Assembly (NCBI RefSeq): GCF_019334305.1 | Contig: NZ_JAHWGH010000007.1 | Coordinates: 1 to 64,000, forward strand | DNA: 64,000 bases | From: Rossellomorea orangium | Lineage (GTDB): Bacteria > Bacillota > Bacilli > Bacillales > Bacillaceae_B | Direction: 5' to 3' | Part shown: in pieces, positions 17,563 through 26,272 of the stretch | How the letters are laid out: every line of letters begins with the position of its first letter | Position numbering within the stretch: the stretch's first letter is position 1 | Notes under the pieces: model-generated | Seen by the model: the letters and a program-made list of their open reading frames with translations, nothing else | What the model was told of the DNA's origin: nothing | Database searches by the model: none | Made by a program: the position numbers and the translations under genes

Positions 17563-17600
17563 AAGTGCTAAAGCTTAACCCCTGTATTTAGCAGGTTCCA

Positions 17601-17732
17601 GCTGTTGATTGGAGTGCAAGACGAAGACTCCTTCGGAAAAGCGGACTGGCTGAGACCCCGCAGGAGCTTAAGCGACGAGGAGGCTCAGCCGGACGCCCGA
17701 GGAAAGCGAAGTCTTGCACGGAAATCAACAGC
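17601..17732 (+). repeat. A-type palindromic repeat with alternative arms
   Basis: 132 bp bounded by a perfect inverted repeat GCTGTTGATT/AATCAACAGC. The core blocks GAGACCCC and GAGGAGGCTC are the reverse complement of those in the other copies, but the arms read GTGCAAGAC...GTCTTGCAC instead of GGTGCTCG...CGAGCACC: different sequence, same pairing. Confidence 0.85.
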
Positions 17733-17819
17733 GGTATAACAAGCGGATGCTAAAAGACCATCTGTTCAGGGGATCTATTTGAAATATAAGAGTCTTTTTC
17801 ACTCAAATAATCACCGACT

Positions 17820-17848
17820 TTGACACTTTCTAAGATCTATTGTATCTT
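17820..17848 (+). promoter_or_regulatory. Sigma-A promoter of the symporter gene
   Basis: TTGACA (17820-17825), 17-bp spacer, TATCTT (17843-17848), 93 bp upstream of the ATG. Confidence 0.6.
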
Positions 17849-17940
17849 ATGAAAATGAATCCTCACTAAACCTATCAGATTTATATAAATGTTATGTTTT
17901 AGAACTTTGGGGACTATAAGAATAAAGGAGGCGTCAAAAC

Positions 17941-19158
17941 ATGAAATCTCTCTGGAGAGGTTATCTCAATACATCCCTGATCATCAAAATAACCGTGGCT
18001 CTCATACTGGGGATTGCCGCCGGTCTAATCTTTGGAAAGGATGCATCCGTCCTTTCACCCCTTGGCGACATCTTGATTCGCCTGCTTAAGTTCCTGATCA
18101 TCCCCCTCATCTTGTTCACCTTGATGGTAGGTGTGAATCAGACGAATGTAAGCAAGCTTGGACGCATGGGCGGAAAGACGTTCTTATACTATTTATTTTC
18201 ATCTGCTTTAGCCATCATCGTCGGAATCGCCGTTGCCAGTATCTTTAAACCAGGTACAGGCATGACCCTTGATACAACGGAGAAATTCAAGGTGCCGGAA
18301 AATCCCGGCGTCACAAGCGTGCTCCTGAATATCATTCCGGAGAATATCGTCACGGCATTCACAGAAATGAACCTTCTGGGGATCATTTTTACAGCCATTG
18401 TGTTCGGTATTGGGATTTCGTATTTACGGTCGCAAGCGGAGTATCGTGAACTGGGCGACCATGTGTATAAGGTCGTAAATGGTTTGAACGAAGCCACCCT
18501 GGCCATCATGAAGGTGATTCTTCAATATGTACCGGTCGGGATTTTTGCCATCATGGCCAATACAGTCGGAAATCAGGGACTGGACACGCTGCTCTCATTA
18601 GGTAATATGATTCTCGTTCTGTATATTGCTTTGTTTGTCCAAATCGCTATATATATTATCGCCCTAGCAGGTTTCAAAATCAGCCCGCGCCGGTTCTTTG
18701 CTCAAGCCCGTACACCAATGGTGACCGCATTCGTCACCCAAAGCAGCTCTGGAACACTGCCATTGACACTGAATGCAGCCAAAAATCTCGGTTTGCCGAA
18801 AAGCCTGTACGGCTTCAGTTTACCCTTCGGTGCAACGATTAATATGGACGGCGCTGCCATCCGGATTGCCGTGTCTGCCGTATTCGCCGCCAACGTCGTC
18901 GGGGACCCGTTATCTCTGACCGATATGCTGGTCGTTGTCCTCGTAGGAACATTGGCTTCAATCGGAACAGCAGGTGTCCCTGGAGCAGGTATCATCATGA
19001 TTGCAACGGTATTCGCCCAGCTCGGCCTTCCGATGGAAACCGTCGCTCTGTTGACGGCGATTGATGCCCTTGTCGGAATGGGATGCACTGCCCTGAATGT
19101 GACCGGAGATTTAGTCGGTACGTCGATTATTGATAAGACTGAGAAGGATAGTGAGTAG
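17941..19158 (+). CDS. Dicarboxylate/amino acid:cation symporter (DAACS family)
   Basis: 405 residues with about eight hydrophobic segments. Family signatures: serine-rich hairpin loop TQSSSGTLPLTLNAA (~262), GATINMDGAAI (~298) and the conserved TAIDALVGMGCTALNVTGD (~362-380). Predicted to import glutamate/aspartate or C4-dicarboxylates with H+ or Na+; substrate not resolvable by eye. RBS AAAGGAGG. Monocistronic. Confidence 0.9.
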   Translation: MKSLWRGYLNTSLIIKITVALILGIAAGLIFGKDASVLSPLGDILIRLLKFLIIPLILFTLMVGVNQTNVSKLGRMGGKTFLYYLFSSALAIIVGIAVASIFKPGTGMTLDTTEKFKVPENPGVTSVLLNIIPENIVTAFTEMNLLGIIFTAIVFGIGISYLRSQAEYRELGDHVYKVVNGLNEATLAIMKVILQYVPVGIFAIMANTVGNQGLDTLLSLGNMILVLYIALFVQIAIYIIALAGFKISPRRFFAQARTPMVTAFVTQSSSGTLPLTLNAAKNLGLPKSLYGFSLPFGATINMDGAAIRIAVSAVFAANVVGDPLSLTDMLVVVLVGTLASIGTAGVPGAGIIMIATVFAQLGLPMETVALLTAIDALVGMGCTALNVTGDLVGTSIIDKTEKDSE

Positions 19159-19162
19159 CACT

Positions 19163-19194
19163 AAAAAAAGGATAGCCGCGGCTATCCTTTTTTC
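19163..19194. terminator. Bidirectional terminator symporter / minJ
   Basis: AAGGATAGCC/GGCTATCCTT with A run left and T run right, between convergent genes. Confidence 0.9.
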
Positions 19195-19199
19195 TTATT

Positions 19200-20396
19200 T
19201 TATGAAACCTGGTGATGCTCCCATCCAGAAGCCTCATCTGCAAAAATGATCCCCAATTCATGATGATCACCTTCATACAGAGCTCCTTGAGTGAAACGGT
19301 TCTCTCCGTTCGTCCCAAGTACCTCCAGCTTACAATAAGCCCCATTCTTTTGAAGGGCTTCATAAAACGCTCTTTCCGTATTTACCTCGACTCCGTTCAC
19401 CTTCAGGACGATTTCACCTACTTCAAGGGTCAATTTCTTGGCAGGCGATCCTGGGAGGATACCCAGAATCATGACTCCCTTCGGCTGACGTTTAAAGAAG
19501 TAAGGCTTTGAATCCTCCGTACTTCTGTAGCGGTATGCGATCCATGCACGTCCAATGACGGCGACGGCTGCTGCACCGATTGAAAACATAGGTGCCCAAA
19601 AACCTGTTACGGCCAACGTCAAAACGAATGCACCCAACCAGAAAACCCGGGATCCCGTATATTTAATCGCCACTTCCGGCAACGTGCTTTTCACAAGCTG
19701 CTGAAAACCAAGGAGAAACGGTACGCATAGCAAAGAATACGTTTCCGTCCCAACAGTAAGCACCGGCCACCAGTCAAATGGAAGCGTCAAGCTCCCGTCT
19801 GGAATCAGGATGAACATCGGGACCAGCCACAGTTTCTTCCCTAGATGTGCCCCAACTTTCAGGCCGCGGGCACTCTTGAATAAACGGGGTGAAGTATGCT
19901 TCCAACCATTCAGTCGAATAAGGATGCCTTCTATCATCGTCAGCACACCCAGTAGTACGACGATGGAACTCAGCAGTCCCAGGTTCACGTTCTCCACATA
20001 TGTATTCACATAGGGGATGTCCCATTGAAAATAATCCAACAACACTAATATGAAATAGGAAAAACCTACAGTCATGGTAGCGGACATAAGCTGAAAACGA
20101 CCCGTCAGCGCAAACAGGATCGACACCGCCCCGATCAGGATAACGCCGGCGATAGGAATCACCATTCCCACTCCTACCGTAACGATTGAAAACAGCAACC
20201 CTAGTACGATTCCGTAAGAAAATAATACCCTCATATCATGGTACCCATCCAACAATCTCGTATTGAAATCTTTTCGTTCCCTCTTCACACGATAATAGCC
20301 CGTCATAATAGAGAAGAACACAGAGAGATAGAAAACAGGATGCAGAAATAATTTACCGAATCCTTTCAGGATCTCCAGCAACCAAAGCTCAACCAA
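19200..20396 (-). CDS. minJ: MinJ-like polytopic PDZ protein
   Basis: 398 residues: about seven to eight hydrophobic segments (residues ~10-285) followed by a PDZ domain (~300-390; ILGILPGSPAKKLTLEVGEIVLKVNG split as GSPAKKL and GEIVLKVNG). This architecture and its position next to ctpB and uvrBA correspond to B. subtilis MinJ (YvjD), the adaptor linking DivIVA to MinCD at poles and septum. Starts with TTG after AAGGTGGTGA. The division role is inferred by homology. Confidence 0.85.
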   Translation of the reverse strand: MVELWLLEILKGFGKLFLHPVFYLSVFFSIMTGYYRVKRERKDFNTRLLDGYHDMRVLFSYGIVLGLLFSIVTVGVGMVIPIAGVILIGAVSILFALTGRFQLMSATMTVGFSYFILVLLDYFQWDIPYVNTYVENVNLGLLSSIVVLLGVLTMIEGILIRLNGWKHTSPRLFKSARGLKVGAHLGKKLWLVPMFILIPDGSLTLPFDWWPVLTVGTETYSLLCVPFLLGFQQLVKSTLPEVAIKYTGSRVFWLGAFVLTLAVTGFWAPMFSIGAAAVAVIGRAWIAYRYRSTEDSKPYFFKRQPKGVMILGILPGSPAKKLTLEVGEIVLKVNGVEVNTERAFYEALQKNGAYCKLEVLGTNGENRFTQGALYEGDHHELGIIFADEASGWEHHQVS

Positions 20397-20623
20397 TGAT
20401 CACTCACCACCTTTTGTAAGAAAATTTGCATTATCTACTATTTTATCAAAAGAAGCGGTTAAAACCTATTGCAATTTTATTCGTTCATTTTACGTTTCGA
20501 TGTCATTTCCGACAGCATTCCTCATATTTTCCCGGGAAATGATGTCGATTAGACGGAAATATTCCCTATCATTGCAAAAAAGAGACGACCAGGCTTAACT
20601 GCCGACCGTCTCTTATTTCATTT
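20397..20623. other. Intergenic region upstream of minJ
   Basis: Contains a minus-strand terminator (20575-20614, AGAGACG/CGTCTCT hairpin plus T run). Since the closest upstream minus-strand gene is phaC at 21269, this looks like the original end of the pha operon, now separated from it by the composite element. Otherwise nothing recognised. Confidence 0.6.
20575..20614 (-). terminator. Terminator, probably of the pha cluster
   Basis: AGAGACGGTCGG hairpin followed on minus by TTTTTT; located beyond the inserted composite element. Confidence 0.75.
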
Positions 20624-21155
20624 GGCTGTTTTCGAATACATTGTTGCTTTTGGATGTAGCGAGTGGCGGTTGATTTCCGCTACAGGTGCTCGCTTTCCGC
20701 GGGGCGTGAGTTGAGCCTCCTCGGGCTTTGCCCTGTGGGGTCTCAACTTTCACGCTATTCCCGCAGGAGTCGAGCACCTTCCGCTCCAATCAACTAGACA
20801 GATGAAAAGTTTTACGATCATAAAGGAAATGTGGAAATTGTGTATGCCACTGCTTTTACATTAATTTCATTGACTGATTTTTTGTCCTTTACTCTTTTAA
20901 ACTGAGGTCACAAACCATCAAACCATTTTGCTCTGTCAACTACTTACTACTTTAGAGGGTGCAGGGTACTGCGTAGACTCATACGGAAAACGGGCGTGCC
21001 GAGACCCCGGAAGCGGTTTTTTCTGAGGAGGCTCGGCCGAACGTCTGAGGAAAGCGGGACTGTTCCCTTCACCCGACTGCACCACACCCTATAAGACAGA
21101 GCATTCGCAAATCTTCGTCTGTATATGAATAGCAACAATCTTTGCGAAAACAGCC
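20624..21155 (+). mobile_element. Composite repeat element, copy 2 (complete)
   Basis: 532 bp bounded by imperfect terminal inverted repeats: GGCTGTTTTCGAATACATTG at the left and the complement of GGCTGTTTTCGCAAAGATTG at the right. Order: left TIR, A-type palindrome (20669-20795), AT-rich spacer ending in CTGTCAACTACTTACTAC, B-type palindrome (20954-21074), short tail, right TIR. No gene inside. The same order is found at 41392-41911 and, inverted, at 1-448. Inserted between phaC and a terminator. Confidence 0.85.
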
Positions 21156-21157
21156 TT

Positions 21158-21253
21158 TTAATTAAAATAAGATAAAATAAAATCCTTAAAAACAAAGAAA
21201 GCAAAACTTAAATATTCCAACGGGTAATCCACTTCCCAATCCATCATCGTCAT
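21158..21253 (-). CDS. Small 31-residue open frame after phaC
   Basis: Short frame MTMMDWEVDYPLEY... with an AAAGGAGG site 5 nt upstream of its ATG; the RBS overlaps the region just past the phaC stop. The peptide is acidic at the start and aromatic/hydrophobic at the end (FAFFVFKDFILSYF). Its stop lies 2 bp from the right end of the composite element, so it may be the truncated start of a longer gene interrupted by the insertion. Unrecognised. Confidence 0.4.
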   Translation of the reverse strand: MTMMDWEVDYPLEYLSFAFFVFKDFILSYFN

Positions 21254-21268
21254 GTTTCCCTCCTTTCT

Positions 21269-22297
21269 TTATTTCGAGTGAGCGTGTAACCACTCTTTAA
21301 GTCCGGTTGAAATTCCATATTTAATAAGACTGGCATGTCCCCCTGCCACCTCTGATAATTGCTTATCCTCACTCGAAATCAGGTCTAATAATGGAGTGCT
21401 GATGGGTGTTGGCACCAAATGATCATATTGAGAAGAAATCATGTAAGTGTTGGATTCTATTGTTTTTAAATCGACCTTTTCCCCGGAGAGTGTGAACTCC
21501 CCCTTCATTAAAACATTTTCTTTAATGAAATATGTGAGGATATCCCTTGCCATCGCACCGGTTAGGGAGAGATGATCATTGGTCCACTGATTGAAGCGAA
21601 GCCAGTAATCCGTATATTCCTTATCGTAGGCTCTGTTTAAAAGTGAAAAATAGGGAGAAAGGTAAATAGGCGAGGTCAATGCCCTCATTCCATAGCGGAC
21701 GAAGGGTGCGGGGATGATATTCATTTCTTCCACGAAAGCCGGGACATCCAATTCATCTTTTTTCAAGGCTTCGACCCAACTGCGATAATCCGGGATTTGA
21801 TTAAAGTCGATGGGGGTGACAAAAAGCATTAGATTCTTGATGAGTTGAGGGTGTAACGCTGCGTAGATGACGGCTAACGTCCCTCCTAAACAAAAGCCGG
21901 AAAGGGAGAGCTGATTTTCACCACTATGTTTAAGCGTTTCCTTTATGCACGGGTCCACATAAAGAGAAAGATATTCCGCCAAACCGATTCCTCTTTCTTC
22001 TATTACAGGTTCACCAAATTCGAGAAGGTAGACATCATATCCTTCCTTCAGAAATCCCCCTATCATACTATGTTCTTTGGTCAGATCAAGAATGGATGGT
22101 TTGTTGATATGTGAATATAGTAAAAATACGGGGATCAGACCATTTTTATTTTCGGAATGATAGTACCATAGTTTACTGTTGTATCGATTCCAGATTTCTT
22201 CCCTTGGAAAGTTCGGCTGCCACTCGCTTTCATTTTGCAATGTATCAATGAAGCCTTTCCACCTTGCGACTTCTTTTTGATTATTCTCTTCTTTCAT
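21269..22297 (-). CDS. phaC: PhaC-like polyhydroxyalkanoate synthase / alpha-beta hydrolase
   Basis: 342 residues. Alpha/beta-hydrolase fold with the PHA-synthase lipase-like box GFCLGG, nucleophile Cys136, Asp292 (SQYDHLVP) and His321 (GGHASLI): the complete catalytic triad. Length is near class IV (Bacillus PhaRC-type) synthases. It would polymerise 3-hydroxyacyl-CoA at granule surfaces. Preceded by a 66-residue gene and a short-chain reductase; no phaA and no full-size phaR are in view, so function as a true synthase needs a partner elsewhere, or the short protein fills that role. Confidence 0.82.
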   Translation of the reverse strand: MKEENNQKEVARWKGFIDTLQNESEWQPNFPREEIWNRYNSKLWYYHSENKNGLIPVFLLYSHINKPSILDLTKEHSMIGGFLKEGYDVYLLEFGEPVIEERGIGLAEYLSLYVDPCIKETLKHSGENQLSLSGFCLGGTLAVIYAALHPQLIKNLMLFVTPIDFNQIPDYRSWVEALKKDELDVPAFVEEMNIIPAPFVRYGMRALTSPIYLSPYFSLLNRAYDKEYTDYWLRFNQWTNDHLSLTGAMARDILTYFIKENVLMKGEFTLSGEKVDLKTIESNTYMISSQYDHLVPTPISTPLLDLISSEDKQLSEVAGGHASLIKYGISTGLKEWLHAHSK

Positions 22298-22318
22298 CGT
22301 GTTACCTCTATTCTTTAT

Positions 22319-22519
22319 TCATTTAATGTCGTTGCCTAATGTCGTTGCCTGTGGAAAGAGCAGAAGTTGAAATAAATTCACGATAACGTGGAATAGCTGC
22401 AGCCATTGCTTGACGGATTCTACAAACACCGGGTCGTCCAATTTCTCTTTAATCGCTTGATTCAGCTCATACTCCACACTCATCCACAGCTTTTTCAAAT
22501 CTTCATAAAATGGATCCAT
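22319..22519 (-). CDS. Short helical protein between phaB-like and phaC (PhaR/phasin position)
   Basis: 66 residues, predicted helical: DPFYEDLKKLWMSVEYELN then a hydrophobic stretch (FHVIVNLFQLLLFPQ). It occupies the place of PhaR, the obligatory ~180-200-residue subunit of class IV PHA synthases, but is far shorter. Its last codons sit on a 13-bp tandem duplication (GGCAACGACATTA twice), which may have altered the C-terminus. Strong AGGAGG RBS. A truncated PhaR or a distinct granule protein are both possible. Confidence 0.65.
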   Translation of the reverse strand: MDPFYEDLKKLWMSVEYELNQAIKEKLDDPVFVESVKQWLQLFHVIVNLFQLLLFPQATTLGNDIK

Positions 22520-22531
22520 GTCTTCCCCTCC

Positions 22532-23293
22532 TTAAACCTGTGCACGGATGCCGCCATCCACGATCAGAATATGTCCATTGATATAATCCGAGGCAGCAGA
22601 GGAAAGGAAGACGGCAACACCTTTCAAATCTTCTGGCTGCCCAAATCTCCGCGCAGGTATATGCTGCTTGATCATGTTTCCCTGACTGGCGAATAATTCC
22701 TTTGTAATTTTCGTAGGAAAGAAACCGGGTGCGATGGCATTCACCTGAATATTATGAGGTGCCAGCTTCACTGCAAGATCCTTCGTCAGGGTCATGACCG
22801 CCCCCTTACTCGTATTGTAAGGAACGGTATCCATCAGCATGGGATTCGTCCCGCCAAATCCGGTCACGGAAGCAATATTAATGATCTTCCCACTTTTCTG
22901 ACCCACCATGATTCGGGATACTTCCTGTGAAAACAAAAAAACCCCCTTCACATTGACATCCATCACCTTGTCCCACTTATCTTCAGGGATGTCGGCAAAA
23001 GGGCCGGTCCAGGACGTCCCGCTATTATTGATCAGGATATCGATTCTGCCAAACTCTTTCATCACCATTTCGACTACGTTCACAACATCTGATTTCTTTG
23101 TCACATCGCAAGGGATGGCGAGTGACTGTACGCCTAGATCCAGTAGCTCCTTCTTCACTTCTTCACACGCCGGGAGGTTCCTCGAACATACGACCACATG
23201 CGCCCCCGCTTCTCCCAGCGCCATGGCCATCTCTTTCCCAAGACCCCGTCCACCGCCTGTGACGATGGCGACTTTGTTTTTAACTGAGAACAT
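22532..23293 (-). CDS. Short-chain dehydrogenase/reductase (PhaB/FabG-like)
   Basis: 253 residues. Classical SDR: TGGGRGLGKEMA (~12-23) for NAD(P), NNSGTSW (~91), catalytic Ser in NIASVTGFGG (~140) and Tyr/Lys in VPYNTSKGA (~158-162), C-terminal VDGGI. Its position before the PhaC-like gene suggests a 3-oxoacyl-CoA reductase supplying (R)-3-hydroxyacyl-CoA; a general FabG-type reductase cannot be excluded. AAAGGAG RBS. First gene of the cluster. Confidence 0.85.
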   Translation of the reverse strand: MFSVKNKVAIVTGGGRGLGKEMAMALGEAGAHVVVCSRNLPACEEVKKELLDLGVQSLAIPCDVTKKSDVVNVVEMVMKEFGRIDILINNSGTSWTGPFADIPEDKWDKVMDVNVKGVFLFSQEVSRIMVGQKSGKIINIASVTGFGGTNPMLMDTVPYNTSKGAVMTLTKDLAVKLAPHNIQVNAIAPGFFPTKITKELFASQGNMIKQHIPARRFGQPEDLKGVAVFLSSAASDYINGHILIVDGGIRAQV

Positions 23294-23446
23294 TCTATCA
23301 ATCTCCTTTCTAGTAAATTGAGGGTCATTATTATAATAGATAGAACGGGGGAATGAGTGATTACTATTTCAGAGTTTCAGTAAAATTGAATGAAATGCCT
23401 TTATCAAAATGGCATATGCACAGCTGAAACAATAATTTCTTTCCAT

Positions 23447-23478
23447 ACAAAAAGACCTCTCTGAAAACAGGAGGTCTA
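23447..23478 (-). terminator. Terminator of the exopolysaccharide operon
   Basis: AGACCTCCTG/CAGAGAGGTCT hairpin followed on minus by TTTTTG, 33 nt past the last gene. Confidence 0.8.
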
Positions 23479-23510
23479 ATGATGTTCGGTTATATTTGAT
23501 AAAAATATTT

Positions 23511-24317
23511 CTATTTAAAGCTATACTCTAAGAAATCCGGCCTCTTTCTCCATTTTTGACTTAAGATAAATAATACTATTTTTCCCGGAAGGCTATGGGC
23601 TATATAATATTTGTATTCTATTACTTCCCTTCCTCCGAAACCCTTTTTAAAGTCAGAAATATTCTTCATGGCTTCATCCTCATCATCATCGAATGATATA
23701 CCGACAAAATCATAAATCTGATAATTTTGCTCCTTAAAGTATAAGATATCGTTCCAATGAAGAAAGCGATTAGCCCTTCCGATTCGATTTCTTTCTTGAT
23801 TATTTCCGAATTCAAACCGTCCGGAACATGAGTGAATCATGCTCGCTTTTCCTTCTGTCAGGGAATACGCATGAGAAGCCAGTTTACGCCCTTGCTCATC
23901 CATCACTTTCGTTATCACAAGCATTCCTTCTTCACCTAGGGAATTCAGTTTACTGTAACTGCAGGATGGGATATCTTTCTCCTTTGAAAACGGGATGAAA
24001 AACTGAACAAATTCCTTAATGTCTTTTGGAGAGGGATGATCTATGATTGTGACTTCAAAAGAATCTTTAGAGGCCCTGTTAATCTGATACCGGGTGGTTC
24101 GATTCATTCCCTTGAATAATTCTTCTTCTGTTTGCTCAAGATTCAGATGGAGGGTCTTAAATTTTTTTAGCATATGGTATTTGTCATCAGACATATGTTT
24201 AGGAAGTTGAGAAACGATCGTGATGTCTGTTTTTTTATGAGGTCTATCCGTTTCAATTGTTCCGTATAAATCAGTTATATCTAACATCCATTTCTTCCAG
24301 TAAATCGGCTTCATCAC
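23511..24317 (-). CDS. FemAB/GNAT-like acyltransferase of the EPS locus
   Basis: 268 residues. The pattern LFKGMNRTTRYQINRA (~67-82) and the later GRANRFLHWNDILYFKEQNY and YDFVGISFDD resemble the FemAB/BioF2-type acyl-CoA-fold proteins often found in polysaccharide clusters, where they acylate sugars or aminoacylate intermediates. No signal peptide. Overlaps the preceding deacetylase-like gene by about 47 nt if the first ATG is used; a later ATG (24314 or 24287) would shorten the overlap. Precise substrate unknown. Confidence 0.65.
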   Translation of the reverse strand: MMKPIYWKKWMLDITDLYGTIETDRPHKKTDITIVSQLPKHMSDDKYHMLKKFKTLHLNLEQTEEELFKGMNRTTRYQINRASKDSFEVTIIDHPSPKDIKEFVQFFIPFSKEKDIPSCSYSKLNSLGEEGMLVITKVMDEQGRKLASHAYSLTEGKASMIHSCSGRFEFGNNQERNRIGRANRFLHWNDILYFKEQNYQIYDFVGISFDDDEDEAMKNISDFKKGFGGREVIEYKYYIAHSLPGKIVLFILSQKWRKRPDFLEYSFK

Positions 24318-25344
24318 AAATCCCCCTATTATAATTAAATTCCCTTTGTAGTTCTGTCATATTTAGACTTCTCATCCCGTACTCTTCCTTCAATCCAGAG
24401 AATACTTCAAAAATTCGATTGAGAAATTCAAGATTTTCTCGCAAGTTCGAGTTGAAATTATGTGGGTGCCACCACAAATGATAGGTTTGGCCGTTCTGCG
24501 CAGCATACGTTAGATCGTCCAGAATTCTTTTAAGACGAAGGGATTCAAGCCTTTTTAATCTTGGACAATAAGGCCTGAGGAACCTGCTTGATGGTATATT
24601 CAATGGCATAGACCCATCACTTTCCTTTAGGGAATACGTATTGTGTCCAGTGAGATTGAAATAGGCATCAAGAAAACGGAGAGCGCGCTTCACATACCTC
24701 TTATTTTCACCCGTCTTCAAATCGTAAATCCAAGATTTTTCAGTACCCCGGTAGGAAGTGATCCCTTTACTTCTGCAAAGCTGGACATACTCCTTCTTTA
24801 TCTGGTTACGGGGAAAAACAATGCTTTTCGGTTCCTGCCGCACCTTTTTCATTACTTCTATGGCTTTACTGAGATCAGCATTAAATTCTTCTATTGTCTG
24901 ACCTTCTTCTAAGCAGTAATAATGGGAAAAGGTGTGGGTGCCGATCTCTTGGTTTTTTGCCTTTGCTATTTCACTGATCATTGAGGGGGAAAAGTGAAAT
25001 TCATAATGGTCTCTATCATTTTTTATAGAATTAAGATACACATAGGGCGAAAGCTGTGAATCATGATAACCGGGCAGTTTTGCCGGAAAATCTTTTCTCA
25101 ACTCTTTGAAATTTTGATAAAACATAAAGCCGACAACGGCCCATGTGGCATGGATATTATATCGATTGAAGCTTTCCAATATGGATGAAACCACATGTTC
25201 AGCATCTTCTTCAGATTGATCTTTATACGTTTTAAAGGGAAGCTGGTCCTGCATTCCCCAATAGAGCTCAAAATCCAATGAAATAACTAGAGTTCCTGGT
25301 TGATTTTTATTAAATGGAGTGACTTTTTTCCCAAGCAGTTTCAT
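24271..25344 (-). CDS. Polysaccharide deacetylase (NodB-like) family protein
   Basis: 357 residues. NodB-type motifs: VISLDFELYWG (~20-30) with the catalytic Asp, and EIGTHTFSHYYC (~138-149) with the metal-binding His pair; HLWWHPHNFN (~297) fits the late conserved histidine. Likely removes acetyl groups from an exopolysaccharide precursor, or is a xylanase/chitin-deacetylase-type relative. Start at the ATG at 25344, six nt after AGGAGG; upstream codons belong to the RBS region. Overlaps neither start nor end of the epimerase seriously (about 35 nt). Confidence 0.8.
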   Translation of the reverse strand: MKLLGKKVTPFNKNQPGTLVISLDFELYWGMQDQLPFKTYKDQSEEDAEHVVSSILESFNRYNIHATWAVVGFMFYQNFKELRKDFPAKLPGYHDSQLSPYVYLNSIKNDRDHYEFHFSPSMISEIAKAKNQEIGTHTFSHYYCLEEGQTIEEFNADLSKAIEVMKKVRQEPKSIVFPRNQIKKEYVQLCRSKGITSYRGTEKSWIYDLKTGENKRYVKRALRFLDAYFNLTGHNTYSLKESDGSMPLNIPSSRFLRPYCPRLKRLESLRLKRILDDLTYAAQNGQTYHLWWHPHNFNSNLRENLEFLNRIFEVFSGLKEEYGMRSLNMTELQREFNYNRGICDEADLLEEMDVRYN

Positions 25345-26272
25345 GACTCCTCCTTCTCTTTCTTTGAATTTCATTCAATGCTTCACGAAGGCCTTGTTCC
25401 AATGAGTATCGAGGAGACCATTCCAACTGCGCCCTTGCTTTTGAATAGTCCAGGGAGCTATGTTCGATATCACCTTCCCTTGCAGATTCGAACTTGACTG
25501 ATAAAGGTTTTTCGCTAATTTTGGATATTGAGTGTATGAGTTGATTGATGCTCAGCTGTGTTTCTGAACCAATATTGATGATCTTGTTCTCGCCGTGTTC
25601 AAGTGACTGGACACAAGCCTCAGCAACATCCTTCACATATATGAAGTCCCGGGTTTGATTCCCATTACCGAAAACCTGGATGGGTTTATCCTGTGACGCA
25701 CTGTTCAGGAAGATAGAGATTACGCCCGCTTCGCCTTCTGATGTTTGTCTTGGTCCGTACACATTGGAAAATCGGAGGATCGTATAAGGTAAGGAATTTG
25801 ATTGGTAATACATTTGAATATAGTTTTCAGATGTCATCTTGGATAAACCATAGGATGAGGTAGGCATAAGCTGATGACGTTCATCGATCGGCAGGTTCAG
25901 AGGAGTTCCATACACTGCCGCAGAAGAAGCAAAGATGAATTTTTTCAGATGGTATTTTGCACTCAGATGAAGAAGGTTAATGGTCCCGATAATGTTGACT
26001 TTTCCATCCTCCTGCGGATTCTTCATTGAATAGGACACAGAAATCTGTGCTGCTAAATGGATAATGACATCCGGCTCTTCCTTTATGAATACTGTTTCAA
26101 TTTCCGGACTGGTGATATCCATTTTGTAAAATGCAACACCATCTGGAATATTTTCTTCTTTGCCAGTGATAAGAGAATCGATCATTATAACAGAATGTCC
26201 TTTTTCTTGTAGATTTTTTGTAACATGATACCCTATAAATCCCGCTCCGCCCGTTACCAATACCTTCATCAT
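25310..26272 (-). CDS. NAD-dependent sugar-nucleotide epimerase/dehydratase
   Basis: 320 residues. Extended SDR: GGAGFIGYHV (~8-17), Asp after beta-2 (IMIDSL), SSAAVYG (~115-121), catalytic YGLSKMTSE (~141-149; YxxxK) and VYGPRQ (~171). Typical of UDP-glucose/UDP-GlcNAc 4-epimerases; exact substrate not resolvable. Its start overlaps the glycosyltransferase stop, showing translational coupling in the EPS operon. Confidence 0.88.
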   Translation of the reverse strand: MMKVLVTGGAGFIGYHVTKNLQEKGHSVIMIDSLITGKEENIPDGVAFYKMDITSPEIETVFIKEEPDVIIHLAAQISVSYSMKNPQEDGKVNIIGTINLLHLSAKYHLKKFIFASSAAVYGTPLNLPIDERHQLMPTSSYGLSKMTSENYIQMYYQSNSLPYTILRFSNVYGPRQTSEGEAGVISIFLNSASQDKPIQVFGNGNQTRDFIYVKDVAEACVQSLEHGENKIINIGSETQLSINQLIHSISKISEKPLSVKFESAREGDIEHSSLDYSKARAQLEWSPRYSLEQGLREALNEIQRKRRRSHETAWEKSHSI

